Counted from the first letter of the stretch, positions 1 through 8,858 are shown. The stretch: 64,000 nt of DNA from CADEDH01 sp965262175 (GCA_965262175.1 CBDHES010000002.1:62001-126000), one strand, 5' to 3'. The notes: a model not told the origin generated them from the sequence alone. Program-made: numbers and translations.

Positions 1-393
1 CCCTTCGCCGTGCACGACGTGGGCGCCCGCCGGGTCGGGGCGACGCTGGTGGTGACCCCCGACGGGGAGCTCCTGGCTTCCTCGGAGCGACCGTACGGAC
101 GTCCGCCGGGTTTCAACGTGGCCCGGCCGGCCGACCTCGCCCCGCTGTACCACGTGCTCGGCCAGCTCGACGGCGCGGCGGTGTTCGACGAGCAGGGGAC
201 GCTGACCCAGCTCGGCGTCCGGCTCGTTCCCAGCCGGGAGGCCGAAGCGGAGGTGGCGGCCTATCGGGGAACCCGCCACACCTCGGCGCTTCGCTACAGC
301 CGGGATGACCGTCGGGCGACCGTCGTGGTGATCAGCGCCGACGGCCCGGTGTCGGTCATCCGGGACGGGGTCCTCCTCGGCCAGACCGGCTAG
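1..393 (+). CDS. DisA_N/DAC-like domain protein, C-terminal fragment (5' end outside window)
   Basis: The frame is open from the first base, so the gene begins upstream. The visible part resembles the C-terminal half of a diadenylate cyclase (DAC) domain, which makes cyclic di-AMP from two ATP. It shows a D-G-A motif (LDGAAVF) and, about 40 residues later, GTRH followed by a strand-rich segment (ATVVVISADGPVSVI) in the usual order. The second signature is altered: canonical RHR(A) reads RHTSA, and the usual S-E-E reads S-A-D. The catalytic Asp of DGA is kept. No transmembrane segment is in the visible part. Cyclase activity is therefore uncertain. The family call rests on motif order and is fairly secure; the activity is inference. 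Confidence 0.6.
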   Translation, partial: PFAVHDVGARRVGATLVVTPDGELLASSERPYGRPPGFNVARPADLAPLYHVLGQLDGAAVFDEQGTLTQLGVRLVPSREAEAEVAAYRGTRHTSALRYSRDDRRATVVVISADGPVSVIRDGVLLGQTG

Positions 394-471
394 GCGGGCA
401 CGAGCCCACCTCGACCGGTACGCCGCCGGTCACTACGCTCGTGCCAGGGGAAGAACGCAAAGGAGCCTGCC

Positions 472-1317
472 ATGCGGGTGATGAGCACCACCGTCGGCGA
501 CTATGCCCGGATCAAGGTGGAGCCGGTGACCGGCTCGATCGGGGCCGAGATCAGCGGCGTCGACCTGCGGGATCTCGACGACGAGATCGTGGCCGAGATC
601 CAAGACGCCTGGCTGGCCCACAAGGTGTTGTTCTTCCGGGATCAGGATCTGACCCACGCCCAACACGTGGCCTACGGGCGGGCGTTGGGCGACCTCGAGA
701 TCCATCCCTTCGTCGAGTCGGTACCCGACCATCCGGAGATCATCGTCCTCGAGTCGACCCCCGAGAAGTTCCAGGCGGCCGAGACCTGGCACTCCGACGT
801 CACGTTCCGGGAGTGCCCGCCGCTCGGTTCGGTCCTGCTCGGCAGGATCATCCCGCCGTACGGGGGCGACACGTGCTGGGCCAACATGGAACTGGCCTAC
901 GAGCTGCTCCCCGACGACGTGAAGGAGCAGATCGAGGGCCGGGTCGCCATCCACTCCTACGTGAAGGCGTTCGGCAACACGATCTCCGACGCCGAGCGGG
1001 CCAAGGCGCTGGAGGAGCACCCCGAGCAGAAGCACCCGATCGTCCGGACCCACCCGGTGACCGGAGCCAAGAGCCTCTTCATCAACCGGATCTTCACCGT
1101 CGGCATCGACGGGATGACCGCGGACGAGTCGCGGCCGCTGCGGCGGCTGCTGTACGCCCAGGCCGACCGGCCCGAGATCCAGTGCCGGTTCCGGTGGCGG
1201 CCCAACAGCATCGCCCAGTGGGACAACCGGTGCACCCAGCACTACGCCGTCCCCGACCACGGAGGGCAGCATCGGCGGGTCGAGCGGGTGACGCTGCTGG
1301 GCGACCGGCCGTTCTGA
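472..1317 (+). CDS. TauD/TfdA family Fe(II)/2-oxoglutarate dioxygenase
   Basis: This is a non-heme iron dioxygenase of about 281 residues that couples 2-oxoglutarate decarboxylation to oxidation of a small substrate such as a sulfonate or aryloxyalkanoate. The iron triad is visible as H107-x-D109 (TWHSD) and a distal His near 257 (CTQHYAV), with Arg 268/269 placed to bind 2-oxoglutarate. The family N-terminus (GAEISGVDL, then FFRDQ) is present. The start is set by AAAGGAG seven bases upstream; an in-frame ATG lies three codons later. A TACGCT hexamer at 434-439 could be the -10 element, leaving a leader of about 25 nt. There is no sulfonate transporter nearby, so the substrate cannot be named. 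Confidence 0.88.
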   Translation: MRVMSTTVGDYARIKVEPVTGSIGAEISGVDLRDLDDEIVAEIQDAWLAHKVLFFRDQDLTHAQHVAYGRALGDLEIHPFVESVPDHPEIIVLESTPEKFQAAETWHSDVTFRECPPLGSVLLGRIIPPYGGDTCWANMELAYELLPDDVKEQIEGRVAIHSYVKAFGNTISDAERAKALEEHPEQKHPIVRTHPVTGAKSLFINRIFTVGIDGMTADESRPLRRLLYAQADRPEIQCRFRWRPNSIAQWDNRCTQHYAVPDHGGQHRRVERVTLLGDRPF

Positions 1318-1327
1318 GCGGTCGACA

Positions 1328-1348
1328 CCCGAGGGGCCGAGCCTCGGG
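1328..1348. terminator. Bidirectional hairpin between convergent genes
   Basis: A perfect 7-bp inverted repeat (CCCGAGG / CCTCGGG, loop GGCCGAG) lies between the stop codons of the converging TauD-like and PadR genes. There is no T-tract, as is common in high-GC actinobacteria. Confidence 0.55.
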
Positions 1349-1351
1349 CGA

Positions 1352-1960
1352 TCACGACTCCTGGGGCTCGTCGTCCTCGGCCAGAATCCGGTAGAGGGAC
1401 TTGCGGGCGTCGGTCAGGACCTTGTGGGCCGCCTCGGCCTGGGCGTCGGTGCCCGCCGCTGCGACCTGCTTGGTCGCCGCGCCGAGCTGGAACATCGCCT
1501 GCCGGAGGCCGACCCGACCGGCCGACCCCCCTTCGGCGAAGCGCTCCCAGACCGGAGGCCCGTCGATCTCGGCGACGGCCTCGTGGCCGACGTCGGTGAG
1601 GGTGAACACGTTCTTGCCTCCTTCGGCGTGGGCGACGATCAGCCCTTCGTCGGCCAGTTGCTGGAGGGTCGGGTAGATCGAGCCGGGGCTGGGTTGCCAG
1701 TTGCCGCCGCTCCGCTCCTCGAGCTCCTGCATGAGCTGGTAGCCGTGCATGGGCTGGTCGGCGAGGAGCATGAGCACGCCGGCCCGGACTTCGCCTCGGC
1801 TGACCCGGTTGCGGCGGCCGCCTCGGGGGCCGGGGCCCGGCCCGCGGCGACCGTGCCGGCCGGGGCCACGGCCCCGACGGGCGACGCTGCCGACCGTCAT
1901 GGCGTTGTCGACGTTGGTCACCGAGGTGACGTTGCGTTGGTGGATGGTTCTGCGATTCAT
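1352..1960 (-). CDS. PadR family transcriptional regulator
   Basis: This 202-residue winged-helix repressor binds DNA as a dimer. About 50 basic, Gly/Arg/Pro-rich residues come first. The PadR core follows (about 54-125): RGEVRAGVLMLLADQPMHGY, then a recognition-helix segment SPGSIYPTLQQLADEGLI and a wing (GKNVFTLTDVGHEAV). The C-terminal third is helical and Ala-rich, typical of the PadR dimerisation region. The basic N-terminal extension is longer than usual; the first in-frame ATG is used, but a shorter product is possible. A palindromic site upstream (2046-2055) suggests autoregulation. The effector is unknown. The M23 peptidase gene is divergent. Confidence 0.88.
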   Translation of the reverse strand: MNRRTIHQRNVTSVTNVDNAMTVGSVARRGRGPGRHGRRGPGPGPRGGRRNRVSRGEVRAGVLMLLADQPMHGYQLMQELEERSGGNWQPSPGSIYPTLQQLADEGLIVAHAEGGKNVFTLTDVGHEAVAEIDGPPVWERFAEGGSAGRVGLRQAMFQLGAATKQVAAAGTDAQAEAAHKVLTDARKSLYRILAEDDEPQES

Positions 1961-2042
1961 GGGTTGTCGCTTTCGATTTGGTTGCGGTGCGTTCGACGAG
2001 CTCCGATCACCTGAAGATCGTTCTCGACTGCTTTGTGAACGC

Positions 2043-2067
2043 TAACGATATATCGAGATAGTAACGA
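2043..2067. promoter_or_regulatory. Probable PadR operator in the 1961-2272 intergenic region
   Basis: The 312-bp gap between the divergent PadR and M23 genes holds an AT-rich patch in very GC-rich DNA. At its centre is a perfect 10-bp palindrome, CGATATATCG (2046-2055), flanked by direct copies of TAACGA (2043-2048 and 2062-2067). Such AT-centred palindromes upstream of padR genes are typical autoregulatory operators; that role is inference. A TACAAT hexamer at 2222-2227 could be the -10 of the M23 gene. I see no gene or RNA in the rest of the gap. Confidence 0.5.
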
Positions 2068-2272
2068 GATGGCTCACGGCTTGCAACCCCCGCTGGCCGA
2101 CAACGAGGCGGCGGGCGGCGGTATGGCGGCGGAGTCGAACACCAGCTGACGCCCCGATGACGACGCCCTGAACAGTGCTGCCACGCCCTCCGAGCGCCTC
2201 GACCCCCTAGGTTGTCCCACCTACAATCCGGATCGAAGAGCAATGATCACGAGCCCTGGGGGAGGCACGCCG

Positions 2273-4390
2273 ATGAACGTTGCGCTGCCGGCGAAGTCGA
2301 ATCGTCTCCTGATGGTGATGCTGGTCTTCCTGCTCGTGCTGGTTCGACCGGAGACCGGGGGTCACGGCGGTCCACTCGACGCCCTGAGCAACATCTCGCC
2401 GGCCGGCGCCGACGTCGATGTCGTACGGGACATCGTCTTTCCGGTGGCGTACCCGGCCGACTTCACCGACACGTTCGGCGCCTGCCGAGACGGCTGCAGT
2501 CGCTCCCACCAGGGGGTCGACATCTTCGCCCCCACGTTGACGCCGCTGATCGCCGCCGCCGACGGCGTGATCGTCGCCGAGCGACGCAACGCCACGGGCA
2601 ATCCGGGCAACAAGATCGTGATCGAAGACGCCGAAGGCTGGCGATACAGCTACTTCCACGTCAACAACGACAACCCCGGCACCGACGACAACGCCAACCC
2701 CCAGTCGTGGATCATGGCCGGCGACCTCCGCATCGGCGACGAGGTCACGGCGGGCCAGGTCATCGGCTACCTGGGCGACAGCGGCAACGCCGAGCAGACC
2801 CCACCCCACCTCCACTTCGAGATCAAGCCGCCTGGACGGAGCCAGATCAACCCGACGGCGAGCGCCTCGGCCGCGGTCGAGCGGGGCGCCGTGGTCACAC
2901 TCGAAGACCTGGCGAGTAGCGCCGGGGATCGGGCGGAGTGGGAGTTCGTGGTCGAGGACTGGTACGACATCATCCTCGGTCGGGCCCCGACCGATTCGGA
3001 GTTCGCCGCCTGGACCGACCGGCTGGCCAACGGGCTCGGCACCGAGGCCGACCTGGTCGGCGACCTGGCGATGGCCGCCCCGTACCGGGAGCCCGAGGGG
3101 GTCGCCCTCCGAGCCCACATCGTCGCCTTCAGCGAGCTGCCGTCGGCGACGGTGCTCGACACCCTGGCCGACATCTACCGGGCGGAGCTCGATCCCGCGG
3201 CGGTCGTCGACGCCATCGTCACATCGCGGGAGTACCGAGAGGTGGGTTCCCCGTCGGACGCCGCCCAGATCGAGGACCTGACGATGGCCCTCGACGTGAA
3301 GCTGGAGACGTGGCCGATCCTCCAGGTCGTCCGGGCCTACCGGGCGGTCGACGATCGGATGCCCGATGCCAACGAGCTGGAGACCTGGGTCGAGTACCTC
3401 GACGCCGGCGGCCTGATGGTCGATGTCGTCGAGGGGGTACTCGACGGCGAGCTCCCGGGGGGCTCGCCCCTCGCCACCGCCTACGACAGCGACGATCTGG
3501 GCTACGTCGCCGGGGTCAACGTCCGCCAGGGCCCCATCGACCTCGATCCCTTCGCCGACGGCTCCGACGACGGCTCCTTCGAGCTGGCCAGCGGGTTCGA
3601 CGTTGCGGACATCGACTTCGAGCTCTCGGTCGACCGGGGCGACGAGAGCGACACGGCCAACCTGCTGGTCCGTATCCCGCTCGATGAGTTGGCCGAGGCC
3701 CGGGCGTCGGGGGCCGACATCAGCATCGAGCTGAGCCTCACCCAGCCGGCCGACCCCGCCGACGATGCGACGGCCGATGCCGAGGTCCAGCTGGTCCTCA
3801 CCACCGACGACGGCGATCCGTTCGACGACGGCGACACCGATGACGGCTTCGACTACGACGATTTCGACGACGATTTCGATGATGACGACGACGCCCCGGT
3901 CTCGGTCCCCACACCGACGACCCGGCCTCCGACGACCACGACCACCACCGAGGCCGACGACCCGACGACGACCACGGTCGACGACACCACATCGTCGACC
4001 GACACCACCACACCCGACGACACCACCCCCTCGACCGACACCACCACACCCGACGACACCACCTCGTCGACCGACACCACCACACCCGACGACACCACCC
4101 CGTCAACCGACACCACCACCCCCGACGACACCACCTCGTCAACCGAGTCGACCGACCCCGACGTGGTCACCCCCGCCCCGGGCGACGGAGCTCCCGCCGA
4201 CCCTGATCCGGCGACCCCCGATGGCGGCGGGGCCGAGGGGGCGATCGACTCGGGGCCGCCGACCGAGGACGGCGTCGGCGATGGCGACGGGTCGACCGAA
4301 GACCCGGCGGCGACCACCGAGGCACCGGTCGCCGCCGACCGGCCCCGGGTGGCCCGCCGCCATCGGACAACGGTCCCACCACGACCCTGA
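2273..4390 (+). CDS. Secreted M23 peptidase with DUF4214 repeats and Asp/Thr-rich tail
   Basis: This 705-residue exported protein has a hydrophobic signal/anchor at about 12-24. The M23 (LytM) metallopeptidase domain spans about 50-200 with zinc ligands H79, D83 (SHQGVD) and H181 (HLHF), plus YFHV (H129). Such enzymes cut peptidoglycan cross-bridges. Segments at about 225-400 match DUF4214 (YDIILGRAPTDSEFAAW, repeated more weakly). An Asp-rich stretch follows, then a Thr/Ser/Pro/Asp tail with 12-residue repeats, as in wall-spanning linkers. The chosen ATG has GGGGAGG nine bases upstream; an ATG 30 bases earlier has none. Surface location and wall remodelling are inferred. Confidence 0.85.
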   Translation: MNVALPAKSNRLLMVMLVFLLVLVRPETGGHGGPLDALSNISPAGADVDVVRDIVFPVAYPADFTDTFGACRDGCSRSHQGVDIFAPTLTPLIAAADGVIVAERRNATGNPGNKIVIEDAEGWRYSYFHVNNDNPGTDDNANPQSWIMAGDLRIGDEVTAGQVIGYLGDSGNAEQTPPHLHFEIKPPGRSQINPTASASAAVERGAVVTLEDLASSAGDRAEWEFVVEDWYDIILGRAPTDSEFAAWTDRLANGLGTEADLVGDLAMAAPYREPEGVALRAHIVAFSELPSATVLDTLADIYRAELDPAAVVDAIVTSREYREVGSPSDAAQIEDLTMALDVKLETWPILQVVRAYRAVDDRMPDANELETWVEYLDAGGLMVDVVEGVLDGELPGGSPLATAYDSDDLGYVAGVNVRQGPIDLDPFADGSDDGSFELASGFDVADIDFELSVDRGDESDTANLLVRIPLDELAEARASGADISIELSLTQPADPADDATADAEVQLVLTTDDGDPFDDGDTDDGFDYDDFDDDFDDDDDAPVSVPTPTTRPPTTTTTTEADDPTTTTVDDTTSSTDTTTPDDTTPSTDTTTPDDTTSSTDTTTPDDTTPSTDTTTPDDTTSSTESTDPDVVTPAPGDGAPADPDPATPDGGGAEGAIDSGPPTEDGVGDGDGSTEDPAATTEAPVAADRPRVARRHRTTVPPRP
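3979..4143 (+). repeat. 36-bp in-frame tandem repeat in M23 peptidase tail
   Basis: About 4.3 copies of a 36-bp unit encode D-D-T-T-(S/P)-S-T-D-T-T-T-P. Alternate copies differ at the S/P codon, so the higher-order unit is 72 bp. Copy number in such tracts is prone to change. Confidence 0.85.
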
Positions 4391-4459
4391 CCGACCCCGT
4401 TTGCCAGCGACCGGCGGTCGTCGTCAGACTGACCTTCCACTCGGGAAGGACAGGAGCAC

Positions 4460-5878
4460 GTGAACGGCATGGACGACTTCCGCGCCGCGCTGGAGCGCAC
4501 CCTGGTCAACCGGCTCCCCGGCTTCGATCGCTTGGTCGACGCCGAGCGACTGTCCGGTGGTGCCAGCCAGGAGACCTACCGGCTGCTGGCGATCATCGAC
4601 GGCGTCGAGCGCCCGCTGGCCCTCCGTCGAGCGGCCGGCGGTGAGACCGGAGCAGCCGAGGGACGGCCCGGTCTGCCGATCGAGGCGAAGCTGATGCAGG
4701 TGGCACGGGCCGCCGGCGTGCCGGAGCCGGAGGTCCACCTCGTGCTGAGCCCCGACGACGGGCTCGGCGACGGCTTCGTGATGGAGTGGCTCGATGGCGA
4801 GACGCTCGGGGCCCGCATCGTGCGCTCCCCCGAGCTCGACGCCATCCGACCGAAGCTCGCCCGACAGTGCGGCGAGGTCCTGGGTGCCATCCACCGGATC
4901 GATCCGGTGGCCACCGGGCTGGCCCCCCACCTCGAGACCGTGACCACCGAGCGGTTCGTGACCGAGATGTGGGAGTCGTATCGGGCGTTCGACACACCCC
5001 AGCCGATGATCGACTACACCGCCCGGTGGCTCCTCGACAACCGACCGCCCGAGGTCGAGCACCGGCTGGTCCACAACGACTTCCGCAACGGCAACCTCAT
5101 GATCTCCCCCACCGCCGGAGTCGTCGGCGTCCTCGATTGGGAGGTCTGCCACCTCGGCGACCCGATGCGGGACCTCGGGTGGATCTGTACCAACTCGTGG
5201 CGGTTCGGGCGGCGCGACCTACCGGTCGGTGGGTTCGGCCACTACGACGACCTCTTCGCCGGCTATGAGTCGGTGTCGGGCGAGCCGGTCGATCCCGAGC
5301 GGGTCCGGTACTGGGAGGTCTTCGGCTCCTTCTGGTGGGCCATCGGTTGCCTGAAGATGGCCGACCACTGGCGGCACGGTCCCGATCCAAGCGTCGAGCG
5401 GCCCGGCATCGCCCGCCGCTCCTCGGAATGCCAGGTCGACTGCGTGAACCTCCTGTTCCCCGGCCCGGCCAGCGTCGTCGAGCCGGAGACGGCGGCGTCG
5501 TCGACCGACATGCCCTCGGTCGACGAGCTGTTGGTCAGCGTGCGGGACTTCCTCCGCAACGACGTCATGGCGGCCACCGAGGGGCGAACCAGCTTCATGG
5601 CTCGGGTGGCGGCCAACTCGCTCGACATCGTCCGTCGGGAGGGGGCGCTCGGCCCCGGTCACCGGGCGGCCGAGGTCGCTCGGCTCCGATCGCTCCTCGG
5701 ATCGGAGACCGACGACGTGATGGCGCTGCGGTGGGAACTGGTCGACCGACTCCGGGCCGCCACGATCGCTCTCGACGACGCCGACCTGGTGGCCCACCTC
5801 CGGACCACCGTCGTCAACCAGGCCGGCATCGATCAACCCTCCTACTCGGGCTATCGGGCCGCCGTCGGGACCGACTGA
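4460..5878 (+). CDS. APH-type phosphotransferase fused to DUF6285
   Basis: This 472-residue protein has an aminoglycoside-phosphotransferase/kinase fold in the first 330 residues. It includes the catalytic loop LVHNDFRNGNLMI (H-x-D-x4-N) and the metal-binding Asp in LDWEVCHLGDP. The last 120 residues (from DELLVSVRDFLRNDV) look like DUF6285, a helical domain often attached to or beside these kinases in acyl-CoA dehydrogenase neighbourhoods. Relatives usually act in lipid or acyl-CoA metabolism, not antibiotic resistance, so the substrate is open. The GTG start follows AAGGACAGGAG; an ATG three codons on is an alternative. It follows the M23 gene by about 70 bp. Confidence 0.82.
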   Translation: MNGMDDFRAALERTLVNRLPGFDRLVDAERLSGGASQETYRLLAIIDGVERPLALRRAAGGETGAAEGRPGLPIEAKLMQVARAAGVPEPEVHLVLSPDDGLGDGFVMEWLDGETLGARIVRSPELDAIRPKLARQCGEVLGAIHRIDPVATGLAPHLETVTTERFVTEMWESYRAFDTPQPMIDYTARWLLDNRPPEVEHRLVHNDFRNGNLMISPTAGVVGVLDWEVCHLGDPMRDLGWICTNSWRFGRRDLPVGGFGHYDDLFAGYESVSGEPVDPERVRYWEVFGSFWWAIGCLKMADHWRHGPDPSVERPGIARRSSECQVDCVNLLFPGPASVVEPETAASSTDMPSVDELLVSVRDFLRNDVMAATEGRTSFMARVAANSLDIVRREGALGPGHRAAEVARLRSLLGSETDDVMALRWELVDRLRAATIALDDADLVAHLRTTVVNQAGIDQPSYSGYRAAVGTD

Positions 5879-5927
5879 CGGGCCGCCCCGACCCGAGAGG
5901 GCGAGCGGCGCCGTCCCGCCGGTGGAA

Positions 5928-6941
5928 TCAGACCGGGAACGGGCCGTCGGCCCCGCTCGGGGGGCCGATGACCGCCCGGACGTCGCCGACGTCGACGTCG
6001 GCCTTGTTGCGACGCCGCGTCGGGGCCGCCACCTCTTCGGGGATCACGCCGAGCTGGCCCAGCAGGGCCCGGACCCCGACCCTGGAGGCCCGCTGGGCGC
6101 CGTCCTCGACCTTGAGCACCACGCCGAGGCCTCGATCGGGGAGGGCCACGGCGAACACGCCCTCGGCTCCGGACTTGATGACGACCGGCTCGGTCGCGGC
6201 GTCGACCACCTTGAGCTCGGTCCGACCGCGGCCCGAGACCCAGAACGCGTGCTGGGCGGCCGCCGCCACCCGCTCGGCGGCCGCCGCCAAGCCCGGATCG
6301 AGGTCGATCGGATCGACCAGGCGAGCCATGGCCATCGCCAGCCGTTCGAGGGGGATCGGGTGGACCGGGATGCCGCACCCGTCCCGACCCGGCGTGACGT
6401 CGTCGAGCGACACACCGGTCAGCGCGGCCACGGCGTCGGTGACGCGCCGCTGGACCGGCGAGGTGGCCTCGATGTAGCCGACCGTCGGCCACCCCTCGTG
6501 CCGGGCGAGGGTGAGGAAGCCGGCGTGCTTACCGGAGCAGCCGTTGAGAATCGGCCGGGGGCCACCCCCGTCGGCGTAGAGCGCCCGTTCCTGCTCGGGG
6601 CTGATGGGTGCGCTGGGACCGCACTCGAGGTCGCCCTCGGTCAGGTCCAGTCGGCGCAGCCAGGCCAGGACCCGGTCGATGTGCTCGGCCTCACCGCTGT
6701 GGCTGGCACAGGCCAGGGCCAGCTCGTCGCTCGTCAGGCCGAACGCATCGGCCGCCCCCGAGGCCACCAGCGGCAGCGCCTGGATCGACTTGATGGCCGA
6801 GCGGGCGATCGTCGGCCGCTCCGGATCCCCCCACCATTGGACTCTTCCGTTCCGATCGGCGATGACCGCGCTGATCCGATGCCGGCTCTCGACGACCCCG
6901 GCTCGTCCGACCTCGACCTCGAAGCTCCCGCCTCCGTCCAT
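5928..6941 (-). CDS. Asparaginase, L-asparaginase II (Asparaginase_II) family
   Basis: This 337-residue cytoplasmic protein of the R. etli AnsA-like family hydrolyses L-asparagine to aspartate and ammonia. Family landmarks are ARSAIKSIQALP near residue 45, ALACASHSGE near 78, the NGCSGKHAGFL block around 132 and GCGIPVHPIPLERLA near 187. The Ser/Lys/Cys-rich SGKHA block is the conserved region of the family. Length is normal. A GAGGAG motif lies about ten bases before the ATG. The 179 bp to the next gene upstream hold no recognisable feature. It sits next to Anbu and near a glutaminase, so amide-nitrogen chemistry is concentrated here. Confidence 0.87.
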   Translation of the reverse strand: MDGGGSFEVEVGRAGVVESRHRISAVIADRNGRVQWWGDPERPTIARSAIKSIQALPLVASGAADAFGLTSDELALACASHSGEAEHIDRVLAWLRRLDLTEGDLECGPSAPISPEQERALYADGGGPRPILNGCSGKHAGFLTLARHEGWPTVGYIEATSPVQRRVTDAVAALTGVSLDDVTPGRDGCGIPVHPIPLERLAMAMARLVDPIDLDPGLAAAAERVAAAAQHAFWVSGRGRTELKVVDAATEPVVIKSGAEGVFAVALPDRGLGVVLKVEDGAQRASRVGVRALLGQLGVIPEEVAAPTRRRNKADVDVGDVRAVIGPPSGADGPFPV

Positions 6942-7120
6942 CGTTCGGCTCCTCGTCCGTCTCTACTCACGTCGCCACCCGCTCCGGCGTGGCCGAGACC
7001 GGACCCGAGACGAGCGCGATGGTGGCTGGGCGGCGGGTCGATCTCCGTCACATCGGAGTCGTGAACCGGTCAGCTTAGGACAAGACCTCGGGCCGAGCGC
7101 GAACCCGTCAGCGGGCCCGG

Positions 7121-7870
7121 TCAGCCGAGGAACCAGTCGTCGGCCGGCACGATCGTCGGGAGCTGGTCGAGGGTCGTGGCCAACCCCTTGGTCCACGCCT
7201 CGTTGATCGCCTGGTAGGAGCGGGAGCTCCGGCCGAACCGCTGGGTGGCGCCGAGGGTGTACTGGTCGCGCCGGTAGAGGGACACGTCGAAGGGCATACC
7301 GACCGTGGCGTTCGACTTGGCGGTGGCGTCGAGCGACACGAGGGCCAACCGGGCGCCGTCGACCAGCGACATCGACCGCTGGACCATCCGGTCCAGGATC
7401 GGCTTCCCGTACTTCGACTCGCCGATCTGGAGGAACGGGGTCTCCTCCGACACCGTGATGGCATTGCCCTCGGGGTAGATGAGGAAGATACCGGGGTCCT
7501 CGCCGGCGATCTGACCGCCGAGGATCATGGTGGCCGAGCCGTTGGCGCCGGTCCGGCGAAGCCCCCGGTCATGGTGCTCCTGGACGTCGAGGCTGACCGA
7601 GCCGACCATGGCGGCCGCCTCGAAGAGCTTGGTCGGGGTCCGAAGGTTGCTCCTGCCGTCGGTGGCGTCGAGGTCACGACGGAGGCGGTTGATCACCTCC
7701 TGGGTCGTCGACAGGTTGCCGGCGGTGAGGATCACGAAGAATCGGTCGGGATCGACGGCGAACACATGCGTCTTGCCGTAGGTGGTGACATAGTCGGACC
7801 CGGCATTGCTCCGGGAGTCCGATGCGAACACGAGGCCCTCCTCGAGGGCGAGCGCGAGGCAGTAGGTCAT
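7121..7870 (-). CDS. Anbu (bacterial proteasome-related) peptidase
   Basis: This 249-residue Ntn hydrolase is of the Anbu (ancestral beta-subunit) type. These proteins form open helical or ring assemblies with an N-terminal Thr nucleophile. The start is fixed by that chemistry: Met is followed at once by Thr (MTYCLALALEEGLVFASDSR), matching the Anbu signature with Asp/Arg in SDSRSNAG. GRSSRSYQAI near the C-terminus is also typical. Upstream in-frame codons add residues before the Thr and are rejected. In many bacteria anbu is linked to circularly permuted ATP-grasp and alpha-E genes; here their fusion lies about 1 kb away. Its start codon overlaps that of the divergent glutaminase gene. Natural substrates are unknown. 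Confidence 0.88.
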   Translation of the reverse strand: MTYCLALALEEGLVFASDSRSNAGSDYVTTYGKTHVFAVDPDRFFVILTAGNLSTTQEVINRLRRDLDATDGRSNLRTPTKLFEAAAMVGSVSLDVQEHHDRGLRRTGANGSATMILGGQIAGEDPGIFLIYPEGNAITVSEETPFLQIGESKYGKPILDRMVQRSMSLVDGARLALVSLDATAKSNATVGMPFDVSLYRRDQYTLGATQRFGRSSRSYQAINEAWTKGLATTLDQLPTIVPADDWFLG

Positions 7871-8834
7871 GTCCAGACACACAACCACAGAACCGATCGA
7901 TCGTCACCTGTTGCGTGACGTGATCGTCGGTGCCCGGCCCTACGTCGGGGCTGGCTCGGTGGCCACCTACATCCCCGCGCTGGCCGAGGTGCCGCCCGAT
8001 CAGCTGGCGGTGGCGGTCTGGGACGGCGGCGGCCGCCTCGCCGGCGACCGCGACCCGAGCGGGATCGTCGCCGCCGGCGACCATGACGTCCCGTTCTCGA
8101 TCCAGTCCATCTCCAAGCTGTTCACCCTGACCCTGGCCCTTCGGTTGGGCGGGGGCGACGACCTCTGGACCCGAGTCGGCCGCGAGCCGTCGGGCGATCC
8201 CTTCAACTCGATCGTGCTCCTCGAACGGGAGGCCGGTGTGCCGCGCAACCCGTTCATCAACGCCGGGGCCATCGTCGTGGCCGACGTGGTGAGCCAGCTG
8301 ACCGACGACCCGGTCGGCCAGCTCCAGGCATTGGTGTCGGAGCTCGCCGGGGAGCCGATCACCGTCGACGAGCGGGTGGCGGCCAGCGAAGCGGCCACCG
8401 GGTACCGCAATCGGTCGCTGGCCAACCTGATGCGGGGCTTCGGCAACCTCCACGGCGAGGTCGAAGCGGTGCTCGATGTCTACTTCCGTCAGTGCGCGCT
8501 GGCCATGACGGCCGGCCAGCTCACCGCCGCCGTCCGGTTCCTGGCCAACGACGGCGTCGATCCGGGGTCGGGATCGGTGATCGTCGATCCCCTCGACGCC
8601 CGCCGGATCAACGCCCTGATGCTCATGGCCGGGACCTACGACGCGGCTGGGGCGTTCGCCTACGAGGTCGGCATCCCCTGCAAGTCGGGGGTGGGGGGTG
8701 GCATCGTCGGCATCGTCCCCGACCGGGCGGCGATCTGCGTGTGGTCGCCGGCGCTCGACCCGACCGGCAACTCGTCGGCCGGCCGGGCGGCGCTGGCCGC
8801 CCTGGTCGGCCGGTCCGGGCTCAGCGTCTTCTGA
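7869..8834 (+). CDS. glsA: Glutaminase A
   Basis: This 321-residue serine-dependent beta-lactamase-fold glutaminase converts glutamine to glutamate and ammonia. It shows the S80-I-S-K83 catalytic motif (FSIQSISKLFTL), EPSGDPFNS, the PRNPFINAGAI block (N131) and the C-terminal KSGVGGGIVG loop. Homology begins around residue 15, so the first residues may be over-called. The ATG has a GAGG nine bases upstream, inside the anbu coding sequence, so the two divergent genes share start-codon bases and have no intergenic DNA. Placement between Anbu and the ATP-grasp/alpha-E gene suggests a link to glutamine or peptide amide turnover; this is inference. Confidence 0.9.
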   Translation: MSRHTTTEPIDRHLLRDVIVGARPYVGAGSVATYIPALAEVPPDQLAVAVWDGGGRLAGDRDPSGIVAAGDHDVPFSIQSISKLFTLTLALRLGGGDDLWTRVGREPSGDPFNSIVLLEREAGVPRNPFINAGAIVVADVVSQLTDDPVGQLQALVSELAGEPITVDERVAASEAATGYRNRSLANLMRGFGNLHGEVEAVLDVYFRQCALAMTAGQLTAAVRFLANDGVDPGSGSVIVDPLDARRINALMLMAGTYDAAGAFAYEVGIPCKSGVGGGIVGIVPDRAAICVWSPALDPTGNSSAGRAALAALVGRSGLSVF

Positions 8835-8846
8835 GCCGGCCGGCTC
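8833..8846. terminator. GC palindrome between glutaminase and ATP-grasp genes
   Basis: The perfect 14-bp palindrome GAGCCGGCCGGCTC begins inside the glutaminase stop codon and sits between two convergent genes. It could form a short bidirectional terminator hairpin; there is no T-run. Confidence 0.4.
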
Positions 8847-8858
8847 GGGGTCTGCCGA

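Noticed and set aside
3979..4143. CRISPR-like array
   Set aside because: Contiguous in-frame 36-bp units encode a Thr/Pro linker with no spacers.
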